Assembly (NCBI RefSeq): GCF_021401135.1
Contig: NZ_JACBFO010000002.1
Coordinates: forward strand, 806,001-870,000
Length of the DNA: 64,000 nucleotides
Source of the DNA: Azonexus sp. R2A61
GTDB taxonomy: Bacteria; Pseudomonadota; Gammaproteobacteria; Burkholderiales; Rhodocyclaceae
Direction: 5' to 3'
Shown: positions 8,737 through 16,869 of the stretch, piece by piece
Layout of the letters: each line of letters starts with the position of its first letter
How positions within the stretch are numbered: the stretch's first letter is position 1
Notes under the pieces: generated by a model
The model's database searches: none
What the model saw: only the letters and a program-made list of their open reading frames with translations
Told to the model about the DNA's origin: nothing
Position numbers and translations under genes: made by a program

Positions 8737-9433
8737 CTTTCGTCACTCCCCTACCGAAGGTCCGGGCTATTTTGCCATATTCCTTGAGCAGCACGGGATT
8801 CCATGGAAATTGATCGCCCTCGATGCCGGTGAACCGGTTCCTGCGACAACCGACGATTTCGCCGGCCTGTGCTTCATGGGCGGCCCGATGAGCGTCAACG
8901 ACCCACTGCCGTGGATCGACGGTGTTTGCGCATTGATCCGCCAGGCTGTCGACCGTGGCGTGCCGGTGATCGGCCACTGCCTGGGCGGGCAGTTGATCAG
9001 CAAGGCACTGGGCGGCCAGGTGACCGGCAACGCGGCCAAGGAAATCGGCTGGGGCGAGGCGCTGGCCGAGGATCACGATGTCGCACGGCACTGGCTGGGC
9101 GATTTCGCCGGACACCGGGGCACGGTCTTCCAGTGGCACGGCGAAACCTTCAGCATCCCGCCCGGTGCCACCCGCCTGTTTTCGAACGCCTATTGCGCCA
9201 ACCAGATGTATGCGCTCGGCCCGCATCTCGGCATGCAGTGTCATGTCGAGATGACGCCGGAAATGATCGCCACCTGGTGCGATCAATGGGCCGAGGAAGC
9301 CGCCGCCGTCGCCGACCAGCCGAGCGTGCAGACGCCGGACGAGATGAACGGCCAGGTCGGCGAACGTCTGCCGGCGATGCGCGCCTTGTCCGACCAACTG
9401 TATTCGGTATGGATTCGCGGCCTGGCCCGCTGA
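8720..9433 (+). CDS. Class I glutamine amidotransferase (type 1 GATase domain)
   Basis: A 237-residue stand-alone GATase1 domain related to GuaA-like amidotransferases. The nucleophile elbow GHCLGGQ has Cys87, and the His-x-Glu pair is in QCHVEMT (His175, Glu177), so the triad is intact. Such proteins release ammonia from glutamine or hydrolyse gamma-glutamyl compounds; the partner or substrate is unknown. The ATG at 8720 lies inside the divergent protease gene. A terminator follows the stop. Confidence 0.85.
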   Translation: MKPVAIFRHSPTEGPGYFAIFLEQHGIPWKLIALDAGEPVPATTDDFAGLCFMGGPMSVNDPLPWIDGVCALIRQAVDRGVPVIGHCLGGQLISKALGGQVTGNAAKEIGWGEALAEDHDVARHWLGDFAGHRGTVFQWHGETFSIPPGATRLFSNAYCANQMYALGPHLGMQCHVEMTPEMIATWCDQWAEEAAAVADQPSVQTPDEMNGQVGERLPAMRALSDQLYSVWIRGLAR

Positions 9434-9450
9434 ACACGCCCAAAAATGAA

Positions 9451-9474
9451 AAGGGTGGCCATGGCCACCCTTTT
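9451..9474. terminator. Bidirectional rho-independent terminator
   Basis: A perfect 22-base palindrome (9451-9472; arms AAGGGTGGCCA) with a T-run on the plus strand and A-rich sequence before it, so it can end the amidotransferase transcript and also yajQ from the other side. Confidence 0.9.
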
Positions 9475-9485
9475 TTGCCGAATCC

Positions 9486-9499
9486 TGCGGTCGACCGCA
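9486..9499. repeat. TGCGGTCGACCGCA palindrome
   Basis: A perfect 14-base palindrome between the terminator and the yajQ stop codon. It is one of at least eight intergenic sites in the window built on a GTCGAC core (see findings). Confidence 0.8.
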
Positions 9500-9500
9500 A

Positions 9501-9995
9501 TCAATCGCGATAATTGCCGTCCTTGATCGGGAAGTCGGTAATCTTCGAACGGACCAGCGCGATCGCCTCGCGCAACTCGTCGATCTTCTTGCCGGAAACA
9601 CGCACCGCATCGCCCTGAATCGACGCCTGCGCCTTCAGCTTGGCATCCTTGATCAACTTGACGATCTTCTTGGCCAGCTCGCTGTCGATGCCGTCCTTGA
9701 TCTTCATTTCCTGCTTGGCCTTGTTGCCGGAAACGCTCTGGATCTTCTGCACGTCAAGGCGCTTGACGCTGTCCTTTTCCTTCTTTTCGAGGGCTGGGAA
9801 CAGCAGGTCCTTGATCTGGTCGAGCTGGAATTCGGAATCGCCCCACAGCGTGATCAGCTTGTCCTTCTCGTTCAGCTCGACCTTGGCCGAGGTGCCCTTG
9901 AAGTCGTAACGGTTGTCGATCTGGCGCGCCGCCACGTCGACGGCATTCTTCAGCGCCACCATGTCGGCTTCAGAGGTGAAATCGAAACTGGGCAT
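9501..9995 (-). CDS. yajQ: YajQ-family nucleotide-binding protein
   Basis: A 164-residue YajQ/UPF0234 protein. It starts with the typical MPSFDFTSEADM and shows R-Y-D-F-K-G-T-S and the C-terminal G-D-A-V-R-V-S-G-K-K-I-D-E-L-R-E. Members of this family bind RNA and, in some bacteria, cyclic di-GMP, and act as effectors or small regulators. No enzyme activity is expected. It is the last gene after ppnP on the minus strand, separated by about 70 bases that hold a hairpin and a GTCGAC palindrome, so it may have its own promoter. Confidence 0.93.
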   Translation of the reverse strand: MPSFDFTSEADMVALKNAVDVAARQIDNRYDFKGTSAKVELNEKDKLITLWGDSEFQLDQIKDLLFPALEKKEKDSVKRLDVQKIQSVSGNKAKQEMKIKDGIDSELAKKIVKLIKDAKLKAQASIQGDAVRVSGKKIDELREAIALVRSKITDFPIKDGNYRD

Positions 9996-10021
9996 GACCT
10001 TCTCCTTTGCTGAAATGCGAA

Positions 10022-10059
10022 GCCCGGCAGACGCCGGGCCAGTATTGCGGTCGACCGAT
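10022..10059. other. Hairpin plus GTCGAC palindrome between ppnP and yajQ
   Basis: GCCCGGC (10022-10028) pairs with GCCGGGC (10033-10039) around a four-base loop. Next to it lies TGCGGTCGACCGAT (10046-10059). On the minus strand this could end or attenuate transcription running from ppnP into yajQ. It lacks a clear T-tract, so terminator function is uncertain. Confidence 0.5.
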
Positions 10060-10064
10060 GAAAA

Positions 10065-10376
10065 TCAGCCGAAATGGCAGACGTAGTGATACGGCTCGTC
10101 GCAGGCGATCTCGAAACTCGAATTGCCCGGCACGTTGAACGACTGGCCGGCACCGTAGGCCTTCCACGCCGACTCGCCCTTCAGCTTGACGCGACAGGCA
10201 CCGCCGACGCCTTCCATGATTTCCGGCGCCCCGGTATTGAAGGTCAGCGACGACGGCAGGATCACGCCGATCGTCTTCCTGGTCCCGTCGGCGAACACCA
10301 CGGTGTGGCTGACGCACTTGCCGTCGAAGTAGACATTGGCGGCCTTGACCACGGAAACATTGTCGAATTGAGACAT
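10065..10376 (-). CDS. ppnP: Pyrimidine/purine nucleoside phosphorylase PpnP (YaiE family)
   Basis: A 103-residue single-domain cupin of the PpnP/YaiE family, which phosphorolyses several nucleosides to base plus ribose-1-phosphate. Matching segments are [30 protein letters not shown] and the end segment Y-H-Y-V-C-H-F. Length is typical. The start overlaps the stop of the DUF2788 gene by one base (TGATG), showing co-translation. Confidence 0.92.
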   Translation of the reverse strand: MSQFDNVSVVKAANVYFDGKCVSHTVVFADGTRKTIGVILPSSLTFNTGAPEIMEGVGGACRVKLKGESAWKAYGAGQSFNVPGNSSFEIACDEPYHYVCHFG

Positions 10377-10597
10377 CAGATACCCCAGATTTTTTGAATG
10401 ACGGACTTGGCGATGAAACCGACCATGCCGAAAGCGAGCACGAAGAACAGCACGAAGGTGCCCGTCTTGCCGGCTTTCGACTTCCAGGCGATCTCGCCGA
10501 TGATAAACAGCATGAACAGGATGAAGGCACCGACGCCCCAGGTCGAGAAGAAATCGGCGATCTGTTCCTCGTTCAGGCCGAATACGGTGCCTTCCAT
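10376..10597 (-). CDS. DUF2788 family small membrane protein
   Basis: A 73-residue protein with two hydrophobic segments (about residues 22-37 and 47-63) and the N-terminal [10 protein letters not shown] pattern of DUF2788. It is three bases downstream of argG and overlaps ppnP by one base, so it is probably on the arginine transcript. The function of the family is unknown. Confidence 0.8.
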   Translation of the reverse strand: MEGTVFGLNEEQIADFFSTWGVGAFILFMLFIIGEIAWKSKAGKTGTFVLFFVLAFGMVGFIAKSVIQKIWGI

Positions 10598-10600
10598 CGC

Positions 10601-11833
10601 TTACTTGCCCTTCTTCGCCTGCAGGTTGGCGGCGATGCGCATGCGCAGGGCGTTGAGCTTGATGAAGCCGCCCGCGTCCTTCTGGTCGTAGGCGCCGGCA
10701 TCGTCCTCGAAGGTGGCGATGGTCGGGTCGAACAGCGAATCGCTCTTCGAGTCGCGACCGACGACGATCACATTGCCCTTGTACAGTTTCAGGCGCACCG
10801 AACCGTTGACCGTGGACTGGGTGTGGTCGATCAGGGCCTGCAGCGCACGCCGCTCCGGGCTCCACCAGTAGCCGTTGTAGATCAGGCTGGCGTAGCGCGG
10901 CATCAGGTCGTCCTTGAGGTGGGCGACTTCGCGGTCGAGGGTGATCGACTCGATGGCACGGTGGGCACGCAGCAGGATCGTCCCGCCCGGGGTTTCGTAG
11001 CAGCCGCGGGACTTCATGCCGACGTAGCGGTTCTCGACCAGATCGAGACGGCCGATGCCGTGCTTGCCGCCGAGTTCGTTGAGCTTGGCCAGCAGTTCGT
11101 GCGCCTTCATGCGCACGCCGTCGATGGCGACCAGGTCGCCCTTCTCGAACTCGAGATCGAGGTACTGCGCGGCATCCGGCGCGGCTTCCGGCGACACCGT
11201 CCAGCGCCACATGCTTTCCTCGGCTTCGGCCGCCGGGTCTTCGAGGTGACGGCCTTCGAAGGAGATGTGCAGCAGGTTGGCGTCCATCGAATAGGGCGAA
11301 CCGCCGTTGCGGTGCTTCATCTCGATCGGAATGCCGTTGGTTTCGGCGTAGGCGAGCAGCTTCTCGCGCGACAGCAGATCCCACTCGCGCCACGGCGCGA
11401 TCACCTTGACGCCCGGCTTGAGCGCATAGGCGCCAAGCTCGAAGCGGACCTGGTCGTTGCCCTTGCCGGTCGCACCGTGCGAGATCGCGTCGGCGCCGGT
11501 GGCATTGGCGATCTCGATCAGGCGCTTGGCGATCAGCGGCCGGGCGATCGAGGTACCGAGCAGGTATTCGCCTTCATAGACGGTATTGGCACGGAACATC
11601 GGGAAGACGAAATCGCGCACGAACTCCTCGCGCACGTCGTCGATGAAGATGTTTTCCGGCTTGATCCCGAACTTCAGCGCCTTGGCGCGCGCCGGTTCGA
11701 GTTCCTCGCCCTGGCCGAGGTCGGCGGTGAAGGTCACCACCTCGCATTGATAGGTATCCTGCAGCCACTTGAGGATGACCGAGGTATCCAGACCGCCCGA
11801 ATAGGCGAGAACCACTTTCTTGACGTCGCTCAT
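10601..11833 (-). CDS. argG: Argininosuccinate synthase
   Basis: A 410-residue enzyme that joins citrulline and aspartate with ATP to make argininosuccinate, in the cytoplasm. The N-terminal ATP-binding P-loop-like motif AYSGGLDTS, then A-D-L-G-Q-G-E-E and [11 protein letters not shown] are all present, with normal length. The ATG at 11833 has an AGGAAAG ribosome-binding site. It lies downstream of argD and argF on the same strand, but is separated from argF by about 200 bases with a hairpin and an argF remnant, so it may be expressed partly on its own. Confidence 0.97.
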   Translation of the reverse strand: MSDVKKVVLAYSGGLDTSVILKWLQDTYQCEVVTFTADLGQGEELEPARAKALKFGIKPENIFIDDVREEFVRDFVFPMFRANTVYEGEYLLGTSIARPLIAKRLIEIANATGADAISHGATGKGNDQVRFELGAYALKPGVKVIAPWREWDLLSREKLLAYAETNGIPIEMKHRNGGSPYSMDANLLHISFEGRHLEDPAAEAEESMWRWTVSPEAAPDAAQYLDLEFEKGDLVAIDGVRMKAHELLAKLNELGGKHGIGRLDLVENRYVGMKSRGCYETPGGTILLRAHRAIESITLDREVAHLKDDLMPRYASLIYNGYWWSPERRALQALIDHTQSTVNGSVRLKLYKGNVIVVGRDSKSDSLFDPTIATFEDDAGAYDQKDAGGFIKLNALRMRIAANLQAKKGK

Positions 11834-11860
11834 TTGCTTTCCTGTTACGTTTTGACAATG

Positions 11861-11880
11861 CCGCCGGGCAAACCCGGCGG
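11861..11880. other. Strong hairpin upstream of argG
   Basis: CCGCCGGG and CCCGGCGG pair perfectly around a CAAA loop, about 28 bases before the argG start on the minus strand. There is no following T-tract in the direction of argG, so it is more likely an RNA processing, attenuation or stability structure than a plain terminator. Confidence 0.55.
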
Positions 11881-11896
11881 TTGATATTCCTGGCTT

Positions 11897-11975
11897 CTAC
11901 CCCTGCAAACGGCCGAGGAGCAAGTACTCCATCAGCGCCTTCTGCACGCGGAGGAGGTTTTGGCTACGGCCGCCG
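11897..11975 (-). pseudogene. Duplicated 3' end of argF (remnant)
   Basis: Bases 11898-11948 are an exact copy of 12041-12091, the last 51 bases or so of argF, and similarity fades over the next 25 bases. In the matching frame the remnant encodes the argF C-terminal residues (A-L-M-E-Y-L-L-L-G-R-L-Q-G) and ends with its own TAG. There is no start, so no protein is expected. The 92 bases between the copies include an eight-base inverted repeat (11986-12005). Confidence 0.85.
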
Positions 11976-12039
11976 CTACGCGGCTTAACTTGCTTGCGCA
12001 AGTTAGCCTGCACCGAAACCGCTTGCACGATCACCGCCA

Positions 12040-12960
12040 TTACCCCTGCAAACGGCCGAGGAGCAAGTACTCCATCAGCGCCTTCTGCACGTGCAAGCGG
12101 TTTTCGGCTTCGTCCCAGACAACCGACTGCGGGCCGTCAATGACCTCGGCAGTCACTTCCTCGCCGCGATGGGCCGGCAGACAGTGCATGAACAGCGCCT
12201 GTTCGTGCGCAACGCCCATCATCTCGGCATCGACGCACCAATCAGCAAAAGCTTTCATGCGCGCTTCGTTTTCAGCCTCGTAGCCCATCGAGGTCCATAC
12301 GTCGGTGGTCACCAGATCGGCGCCGCGGCAGGCGTCCATCGGATCGGCAAAAATGGCGTAGCGCGAGGCGTCGACCCCGGCAATCAGTTGCGGATTCAGT
12401 TCGTAGCCCGGCGGGGTCGACACGTGCACCTTGAAATCGAGCACTTCGGCCGCCTGCAGCCAGGTATTGCACATGTTGTTGGCGTCGCCGACCCAGGCCA
12501 CCGTCTTGCCCTGAATCGAACCGCGATGCTCGATGTAGGTGAAGATGTCGGCAAGTATCTGGCAGGGATGGTATTCGTTGGTCAGGCCGTTGATCACCGG
12601 CACGCGCGAATTGGCGGCGAAACGCTCGATGATGTCCTGCTCGAAGGTGCGGATCATCACGATGTCGCTCATCCGCGAGATCACCTGCGCCGCATCCTCG
12701 ACCGGCTCGCCACGCCCCAGTTGCGAATCGCGAGTATTCAGGTAGATCGCCGAACCGCCAAGTTGCTGGACACCAGCCTCGAACGACAGACGGGTACGCG
12801 TGCTGGCCTTCTCGAAGATCATCACCAGCGTGCGGTCGGTCAACGGCCAGTATTGCTGGTAGGACTTGAACTGCTGCTTGATCCAGGTGGCACGTTCGAA
12901 AACGTACTGATGTTCCTCACGCGAAAAATCCTTGAACTGCAGGAAGTGCTTGATCGCCAT
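12040..12960 (-). CDS. argF: Ornithine carbamoyltransferase
   Basis: A 306-residue enzyme that transfers the carbamoyl group from carbamoyl phosphate to ornithine, giving citrulline. The carbamoyl-phosphate site KASTRTRLSFE, the H-P-C-Q-I-L-A-D block and the C-terminal HCLPAHRGEEV are present. The ATG at 12960 lies two bases after the argD stop; a GTG at 12966 that overlaps that stop is an alternative. The last 51 bases are duplicated immediately downstream. Confidence 0.96.
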   Translation of the reverse strand: MAIKHFLQFKDFSREEHQYVFERATWIKQQFKSYQQYWPLTDRTLVMIFEKASTRTRLSFEAGVQQLGGSAIYLNTRDSQLGRGEPVEDAAQVISRMSDIVMIRTFEQDIIERFAANSRVPVINGLTNEYHPCQILADIFTYIEHRGSIQGKTVAWVGDANNMCNTWLQAAEVLDFKVHVSTPPGYELNPQLIAGVDASRYAIFADPMDACRGADLVTTDVWTSMGYEAENEARMKAFADWCVDAEMMGVAHEQALFMHCLPAHRGEEVTAEVIDGPQSVVWDEAENRLHVQKALMEYLLLGRLQG

Positions 12961-12962
12961 GC

Positions 12963-14135
12963 TCACCCCGCCAGAAAGGTCTTGATCAGCGGAATCATGC
13001 GGTCGACCAGTTCCCGCGCCTCACTTTCACTGAAATTGAGCGGCGGCAGCAGGCGGATCACAGTATCGCCGGTGACGTTGATCAGCAGACCGGCCGCCAA
13101 CGCCTGACCGACCAGCGCAGCGCACGGGCGATCGAGTTCGACACCGATCATCAGACCGTGCCCCCGGATATCGACCAATCCCTCGACCCCGGCCAGCCCG
13201 TCGGCAAAGCCCTGGCGGATCAGCTTGCCGACACGATCGGCATTGGCCAGCAGACCCTCGTCCTCGATACAGGCCAGGGTCGTCAGGCCGGCCGTACAGG
13301 CCAGCGGATTGCCACCGAAGGTGGAGCCATGATTGCCCGGCCCGAACAGCCCGGCCGCCTTGCCACCGGTCATGCAGGCACCGATCGGCACGCCGGAGCC
13401 CAGGCCCTTGGCCAGCGTCGCAACATCCGGCTGGACGCCGGCCAACTGGTAGCCGAACCACTGGCCGGTACGGCCCATGCCGCACTGCACTTCGTCGCAA
13501 ATCATCAGCCAGTCGCGGGCATCGCACAGTTCCCGGACACCGCGGTAATACGCAGCATCGCACAGGTGAATGCCGCCTTCGCCCTGGATGATCTCGAACA
13601 TCACGGCGACGATGTTCTTGTTGTGTTCGGCGATCGCGCGAATCGCCTCGAGGTCGCCATAGGGCACCCGGACAAAACCTGCCACCAGCGGTTCGAAACC
13701 AGCCTGAACCTTGCGGTTGCCGGTGGCGGAAAGCGTCGCCATCGTGCGGCCGTGGAAGGCCTTTTCCATGACCACCACGGTCGGCAGCTCAACGCCCTTC
13801 TTGTGACCGAAATAGCGCGCCAGCTTGATTGCCGCTTCGTTCGCCTCACAACCGGAATTGGCAAAGAAAACTTCCTGCATCCCGGACAGTGCGCACAGCT
13901 TGTCGGCCAGTGTCTCCTGGCCGGCCACGCCGTAGAGATTGGAAGTGTGCAACAGACGACCGGCCTGCTCGGCCAGTGCGGCAACCAGGCGGGGATGGGC
14001 ATGCCCGAGGGTATTGACGGCGATCCCGGAAAGCGCATCCAGGTATTCCCGGCCTTCGGTATCGGTGATCCGGCTCCCCTTGCCGTGACTGAACGTCACC
14101 GGCAAACGGGCGTAGGTGTTCATGACATGCGACAT
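12963..14135 (-). CDS. argD: Acetylornithine aminotransferase (class III), arginine cluster copy
   Basis: A 390-residue PLP aminotransferase that converts N-acetylglutamate semialdehyde to acetylornithine. It has N-S-G-C-E-A-N-E-A-A, C-D-E-V-Q-C-G-M-G-R-T-G, the Schiff-base lysine in LAKGLGSG and [10 protein letters not shown] chose the ATG at 14135 because it follows an AGAGG ribosome-binding site; a longer frame exists. Its place directly before argF marks it as the biosynthetic copy, as opposed to the paralogue at 2466-3662. Confidence 0.93.
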   Translation of the reverse strand: MSHVMNTYARLPVTFSHGKGSRITDTEGREYLDALSGIAVNTLGHAHPRLVAALAEQAGRLLHTSNLYGVAGQETLADKLCALSGMQEVFFANSGCEANEAAIKLARYFGHKKGVELPTVVVMEKAFHGRTMATLSATGNRKVQAGFEPLVAGFVRVPYGDLEAIRAIAEHNKNIVAVMFEIIQGEGGIHLCDAAYYRGVRELCDARDWLMICDEVQCGMGRTGQWFGYQLAGVQPDVATLAKGLGSGVPIGACMTGGKAAGLFGPGNHGSTFGGNPLACTAGLTTLACIEDEGLLANADRVGKLIRQGFADGLAGVEGLVDIRGHGLMIGVELDRPCAALVGQALAAGLLINVTGDTVIRLLPPLNFSESEARELVDRMIPLIKTFLAG

Positions 14136-14273
14136 CAGACGACCTCTGAAAACAAAAACGGCGGCCAACGCCGCCGAAACGACCGCAACCCGAAGCCGGA
14201 AAAAGCCCCGGAAACAGTTGCAGAAAGCTGAATGTTAAGTGAAAAATAGCGCCTTGTATAGAACGGCCAAGCC

Positions 14274-15056
14274 ATGCGAATCGCCATATTCAACCAGAAA
14301 GGCGGCGTCGGAAAAACCACGACCGCACTCAATCTCGGTGCCGCCCTGCATCGCGCCGGAGACCAACCGCTGCTGATCGACCTCGACCCGCAAGGGCACC
14401 TTTCCAGCATTCACGGCCAGGTCCCGCTGGAATCCGGACGCAGCCTCTTCGCCTTCTTTCAGGAGCAGAGCGGACTGGCCGAACTGGAAGTCGACTGGCA
14501 CGAAATCGGCAGACTGATCCCGGCCCACCAGCAACTGATCAAGGTCGATTCGATCTTCGGCAAAGGCCCCTCCGTCCTCAACAAGCTGCGCGTCGGCCTC
14601 GACACCCTGGAGCAGGAAAACGGCGGCCGCCATATCGTCATCGACTGCTGCCCCTACATCGGCGTACTCGCCCTCAACGCGATCTTTGCCTGCGACCGGC
14701 TGATCATTCCGGTCTCCACCGACTACCTCTCACTGCAGGCGGCCGAACAGATCACCCGCACGCTGCAGGTCCTCGAACCCGTCCTCAAACGCCGGGTCGA
14801 ACGCCGCTATCTGCTGACCCGCTTCGACCGCCGCCGAAGGATGAGCGACGATATCCGGCAAAAGCTGCGCGAGCGCTACGGTGAAGACGTCATGGAAACC
14901 GTCATCTCGGAGAATGTCGCGGTCGCCGAAAGTCCGTCGCTGAATCGGGATGTCTTCCGTCACAACGCCCACAGCCCGGGGGCCCACGATTATCGAAAAA
15001 TGCTCGAAGAACTGGTTGACCGCAAGGATTTGAGCGTCACCGACAGATTGCGGTAA
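14274..15056 (+). CDS. ParA-family ATPase (orphan)
   Basis: A 260-residue deviant Walker ATPase of the ParA/Soj/MinD superfamily. It begins IAIFNQKGGVGKTTTA, with the signature lysine of the deviant Walker A motif, followed by LLIDLDPQGHLS (A') and IVIDCCPY (Walker B). Such proteins position DNA, plasmids, chemoreceptors or other cargo. No parB, mcd or partner gene lies beside it and it does not sit near a replication origin region. The cargo is unknown. It is divergent from argD and is followed by DUF3579 on the same strand after 75 bases. Confidence 0.88.
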   Translation: MRIAIFNQKGGVGKTTTALNLGAALHRAGDQPLLIDLDPQGHLSSIHGQVPLESGRSLFAFFQEQSGLAELEVDWHEIGRLIPAHQQLIKVDSIFGKGPSVLNKLRVGLDTLEQENGGRHIVIDCCPYIGVLALNAIFACDRLIIPVSTDYLSLQAAEQITRTLQVLEPVLKRRVERRYLLTRFDRRRRMSDDIRQKLRERYGEDVMETVISENVAVAESPSLNRDVFRHNAHSPGAHDYRKMLEELVDRKDLSVTDRLR

Positions 15057-15131
15057 GACCACTTGGTTCTGCTAAAATGCCCAAAAAGCGAGATCGCACC
15101 GCCGCCCATCCGCACAGCGCAAGGCAGAACA

Positions 15132-15431
15132 ATGACAACACAAGAACTGACGACATTCATCATCATCGGCGTCACAAAGGAAGGGCGAAAATTCCGCCCC
15201 AGTGACTGGGCCGAGCGCCTGTGCGGCGTAATGTCAGCCTTTGGTGCCGAACGCAAGATGAAGTACTCGCCTTACGTCGGCCCTGGCGACTACAACGGCG
15301 ACAAGGCCGTATTCGTTGACGGCCGCCTGGCCGAGGTCGAGCCGATGGCTTACCGCTTCATGCTCAATTTCGCCCAGGACAACGACCTGCAGATCATTGA
15401 CGGCGTCTGTTCGCTGGAAGACAAAAAATAA
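15132..15431 (+). CDS. DUF3579 domain protein
   Basis: A 99-residue cytoplasmic protein matching DUF3579: it has the typical blocks K-F-R-P-S-D-W-A-E-R-L, F-G-A-E-R-K-M-K-Y-S-P-Y-V and R-F-M-L-N-F-A. These genes often sit next to rpsT in betaproteobacteria, as here. The function is unknown. The ATG at 15132 is preferred over an earlier in-frame codon because it gives the usual N-terminus. Confidence 0.82.
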   Translation: MTTQELTTFIIIGVTKEGRKFRPSDWAERLCGVMSAFGAERKMKYSPYVGPGDYNGDKAVFVDGRLAEVEPMAYRFMLNFAQDNDLQIIDGVCSLEDKK

Positions 15432-15439
15432 GCTGGTGC

Positions 15440-15456
15440 GGCAGTCGACCGTGCCG
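15440..15456. repeat. Imperfect GTCGAC palindrome after DUF3579
   Basis: CGGCAGTCGACCGTGCCG is an imperfect member of the same palindrome group as 9486-9499. It lies just after the DUF3579 stop, before the shared terminator. Confidence 0.5.
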
Positions 15457-15484
15457 ACAAAGACTCACGCAGCAGCACAAATAA

Positions 15485-15507
15485 AAATGGCGCCAGAGGC
15501 GCCATTT
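15485..15507. terminator. Bidirectional terminator between DUF3579 and rpsT
   Basis: AAATGGCGCC and GGCGCCATTT pair around an AGA loop. On the minus strand the hairpin is followed by a T-rich run, so it fits as the rpsT terminator; it can also stop plus-strand transcription. Confidence 0.88.
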
Positions 15508-15526
15508 CTCATTGAGCGAAAAACGC

Positions 15527-15799
15527 TCAGGCCGCAGCGCCCAGTGCCTTGATCTGAGCAGACAGACGGCTCTTGGTGCGGGACACCGCGTTCTTGTGAA
15601 CGATCTTCTTGTCAGCGATCCGGTCGATAACCGAAACGGCTTGCTGGAAAACGCCTTGTGCGGCGGCTTTGTCGCCGGCGACGATCGCCTTGCGCACGCT
15701 CTTGATCGCGGTACGCAGGGTCGAACGCAGGCTTGCGTTGTGGGCGCGCTGCTTGTCAGCTTGACGGGCGCGCTTGCGGGCTTGTGCGCTGTTGGCCAT
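15527..15799 (-). CDS. rpsT: 30S ribosomal protein S20
   Basis: A 90-residue, strongly basic, alanine- and lysine-rich protein starting [13 protein letters not shown], as in bacterial S20, which binds 16S rRNA early in 30S assembly. S20 genes are commonly monocistronic, and this one has its own terminator. Confidence 0.97.
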   Translation of the reverse strand: MANSAQARKRARQADKQRAHNASLRSTLRTAIKSVRKAIVAGDKAAAQGVFQQAVSVIDRIADKKIVHKNAVSRTKSRLSAQIKALGAAA

Positions 15800-15954
15800 G
15801 GCAATGAATCCGTTAGAGATAAATTAAGCCGGCGATTCTAACACGACTACGCAGCGGCAACAAGCCCATCCACACCAATCCCGCTCATCCGGCAGCAACG
15901 ACCGCTCAGCCATCAACAACAACAAGGAGATGATTAGGAAAGTACACTGGGGAC

Positions 15955-16425
15955 ATGGAAAATTGTGACTCGACATACATGCCCACAATACCTTCTCGCA
16001 AGGCGCGCGGCTTTTCCTTGATCGAACTGATGGTCGCCATCGCCATTCTGGCCATCCTCTCGGCGATCGCCGTCCCAGGAATGCAGGGATACATTGCATC
16101 CAGTCGTGCAACATCCGTCACCAACGAATTACTCGCCACGCTGATCCACGCACGCAGCGAAGCGATTCGACGGAACGCCCAAGTCACGGTGACGGCCAAG
16201 GATGCCGACTGGTCCAAGGGATGGACCACGACCACGGGTGGCAACACTCTCGTGTCAAGAGACAACCCATCCTCCGGAATCTCTATCGTCAGCGACGACA
16301 CCGCCATTACCTTCAACGCGGACGGCACAACGGGAGACACCGGCGTAATCACCCTGACATCCAGTTATGGCAGTAGCAAAACCCTGCAGATTCTCGGTAG
16401 TGGCAAAACCCTCATCTCAAACTGA
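15955..16425 (+). CDS. fimT: Type IV minor pilin FimT/GspH-like
   Basis: A 156-residue pseudopilin. The type III leader ends at the prepilin peptidase site G/FSLIE, followed by a hydrophobic helix A-I-A-I-L-A-I-L-S-A-I-A-V-P-G. The C-terminal domain shows the R-S-E-A-I-R-R-N-A-Q-V-T-V motif typical of FimT/GspH. A shorter start at 15979 gives an 11-residue leader and is equally plausible. Minor pilins prime pilus assembly, and FimT-type proteins can bind DNA in natural transformation. It is the first gene of the minor pilin operon. Confidence 0.88.
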   Translation: MENCDSTYMPTIPSRKARGFSLIELMVAIAILAILSAIAVPGMQGYIASSRATSVTNELLATLIHARSEAIRRNAQVTVTAKDADWSKGWTTTTGGNTLVSRDNPSSGISIVSDDTAITFNADGTTGDTGVITLTSSYGSSKTLQILGSGKTLISN

Positions 16426-16437
16426 CACGAACACACC

Positions 16438-16869
16438 ATGCACCCCCCATCCCAGAACATTGCGTCGCGAAAAAGCAGGGAATCCGGCATGAGCATGATC
16501 GAAGTCCTTATCGCGATCGTCATACTCGCACTCGGCGCCCTTGGCATCGCAGGCCTGCAAGCCCGTGCACTAAAGGGAAACGAAGGCAGTCTGCAACGCA
16601 GCCAGGCGCTGATTGCGGCAAGCTACATGCTTGACTCGATTCGTGCTGACGCTGCACTCAGGGTAACCACCAGCATGGCAAGCAGTGGCTCGGGAACCAT
16701 CGGCACCTGGCTGAGCGAACTCTCAAGAACGGTCGGCCCAGGTAGCCAAGGCATGATCGCATGTCAGGCCGTAACCCTGGGAACCAACTGTACCGTAACC
16801 GTGCAGTGGAATAACTCTCGAAGCGGAGGCAGTGCCTCTGAACAGCTTTCCTTGAGCACCCTGTTATGA
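16438..16869 (+). CDS. pilV: Type IV pilus minor pilin PilV
   Basis: A 143-residue minor pilin with cleavage site G/MSMIEVLIA and the hydrophobic N-helix I-V-I-L-A-L-G-A-L-G-I-A-G-L-Q, diagnostic of PilV. Two cysteines (in A-C-Q and N-C-T) near the C-terminus may form a disulfide. The stop overlaps the pilW ATG by four bases. Confidence 0.9.
   Translation: MHPPSQNIASRKSRESGMSMIEVLIAIVILALGALGIAGLQARALKGNEGSLQRSQALIAASYMLDSIRADAALRVTTSMASSGSGTIGTWLSELSRTVGPGSQGMIACQAVTLGTNCTVTVQWNNSRSGGSASEQLSLSTLL

Noticed and set aside
11986-12005. Eight-base inverted repeat in the argF-argG gap as a transposon end
   Set aside because: No target duplication or transposase; it may only be a hairpin.
11960-12283. 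Plus-strand frame through the argF remnant and the end of argF
   Set aside because: Antisense to argF and its duplicated tail; low-complexity translation.
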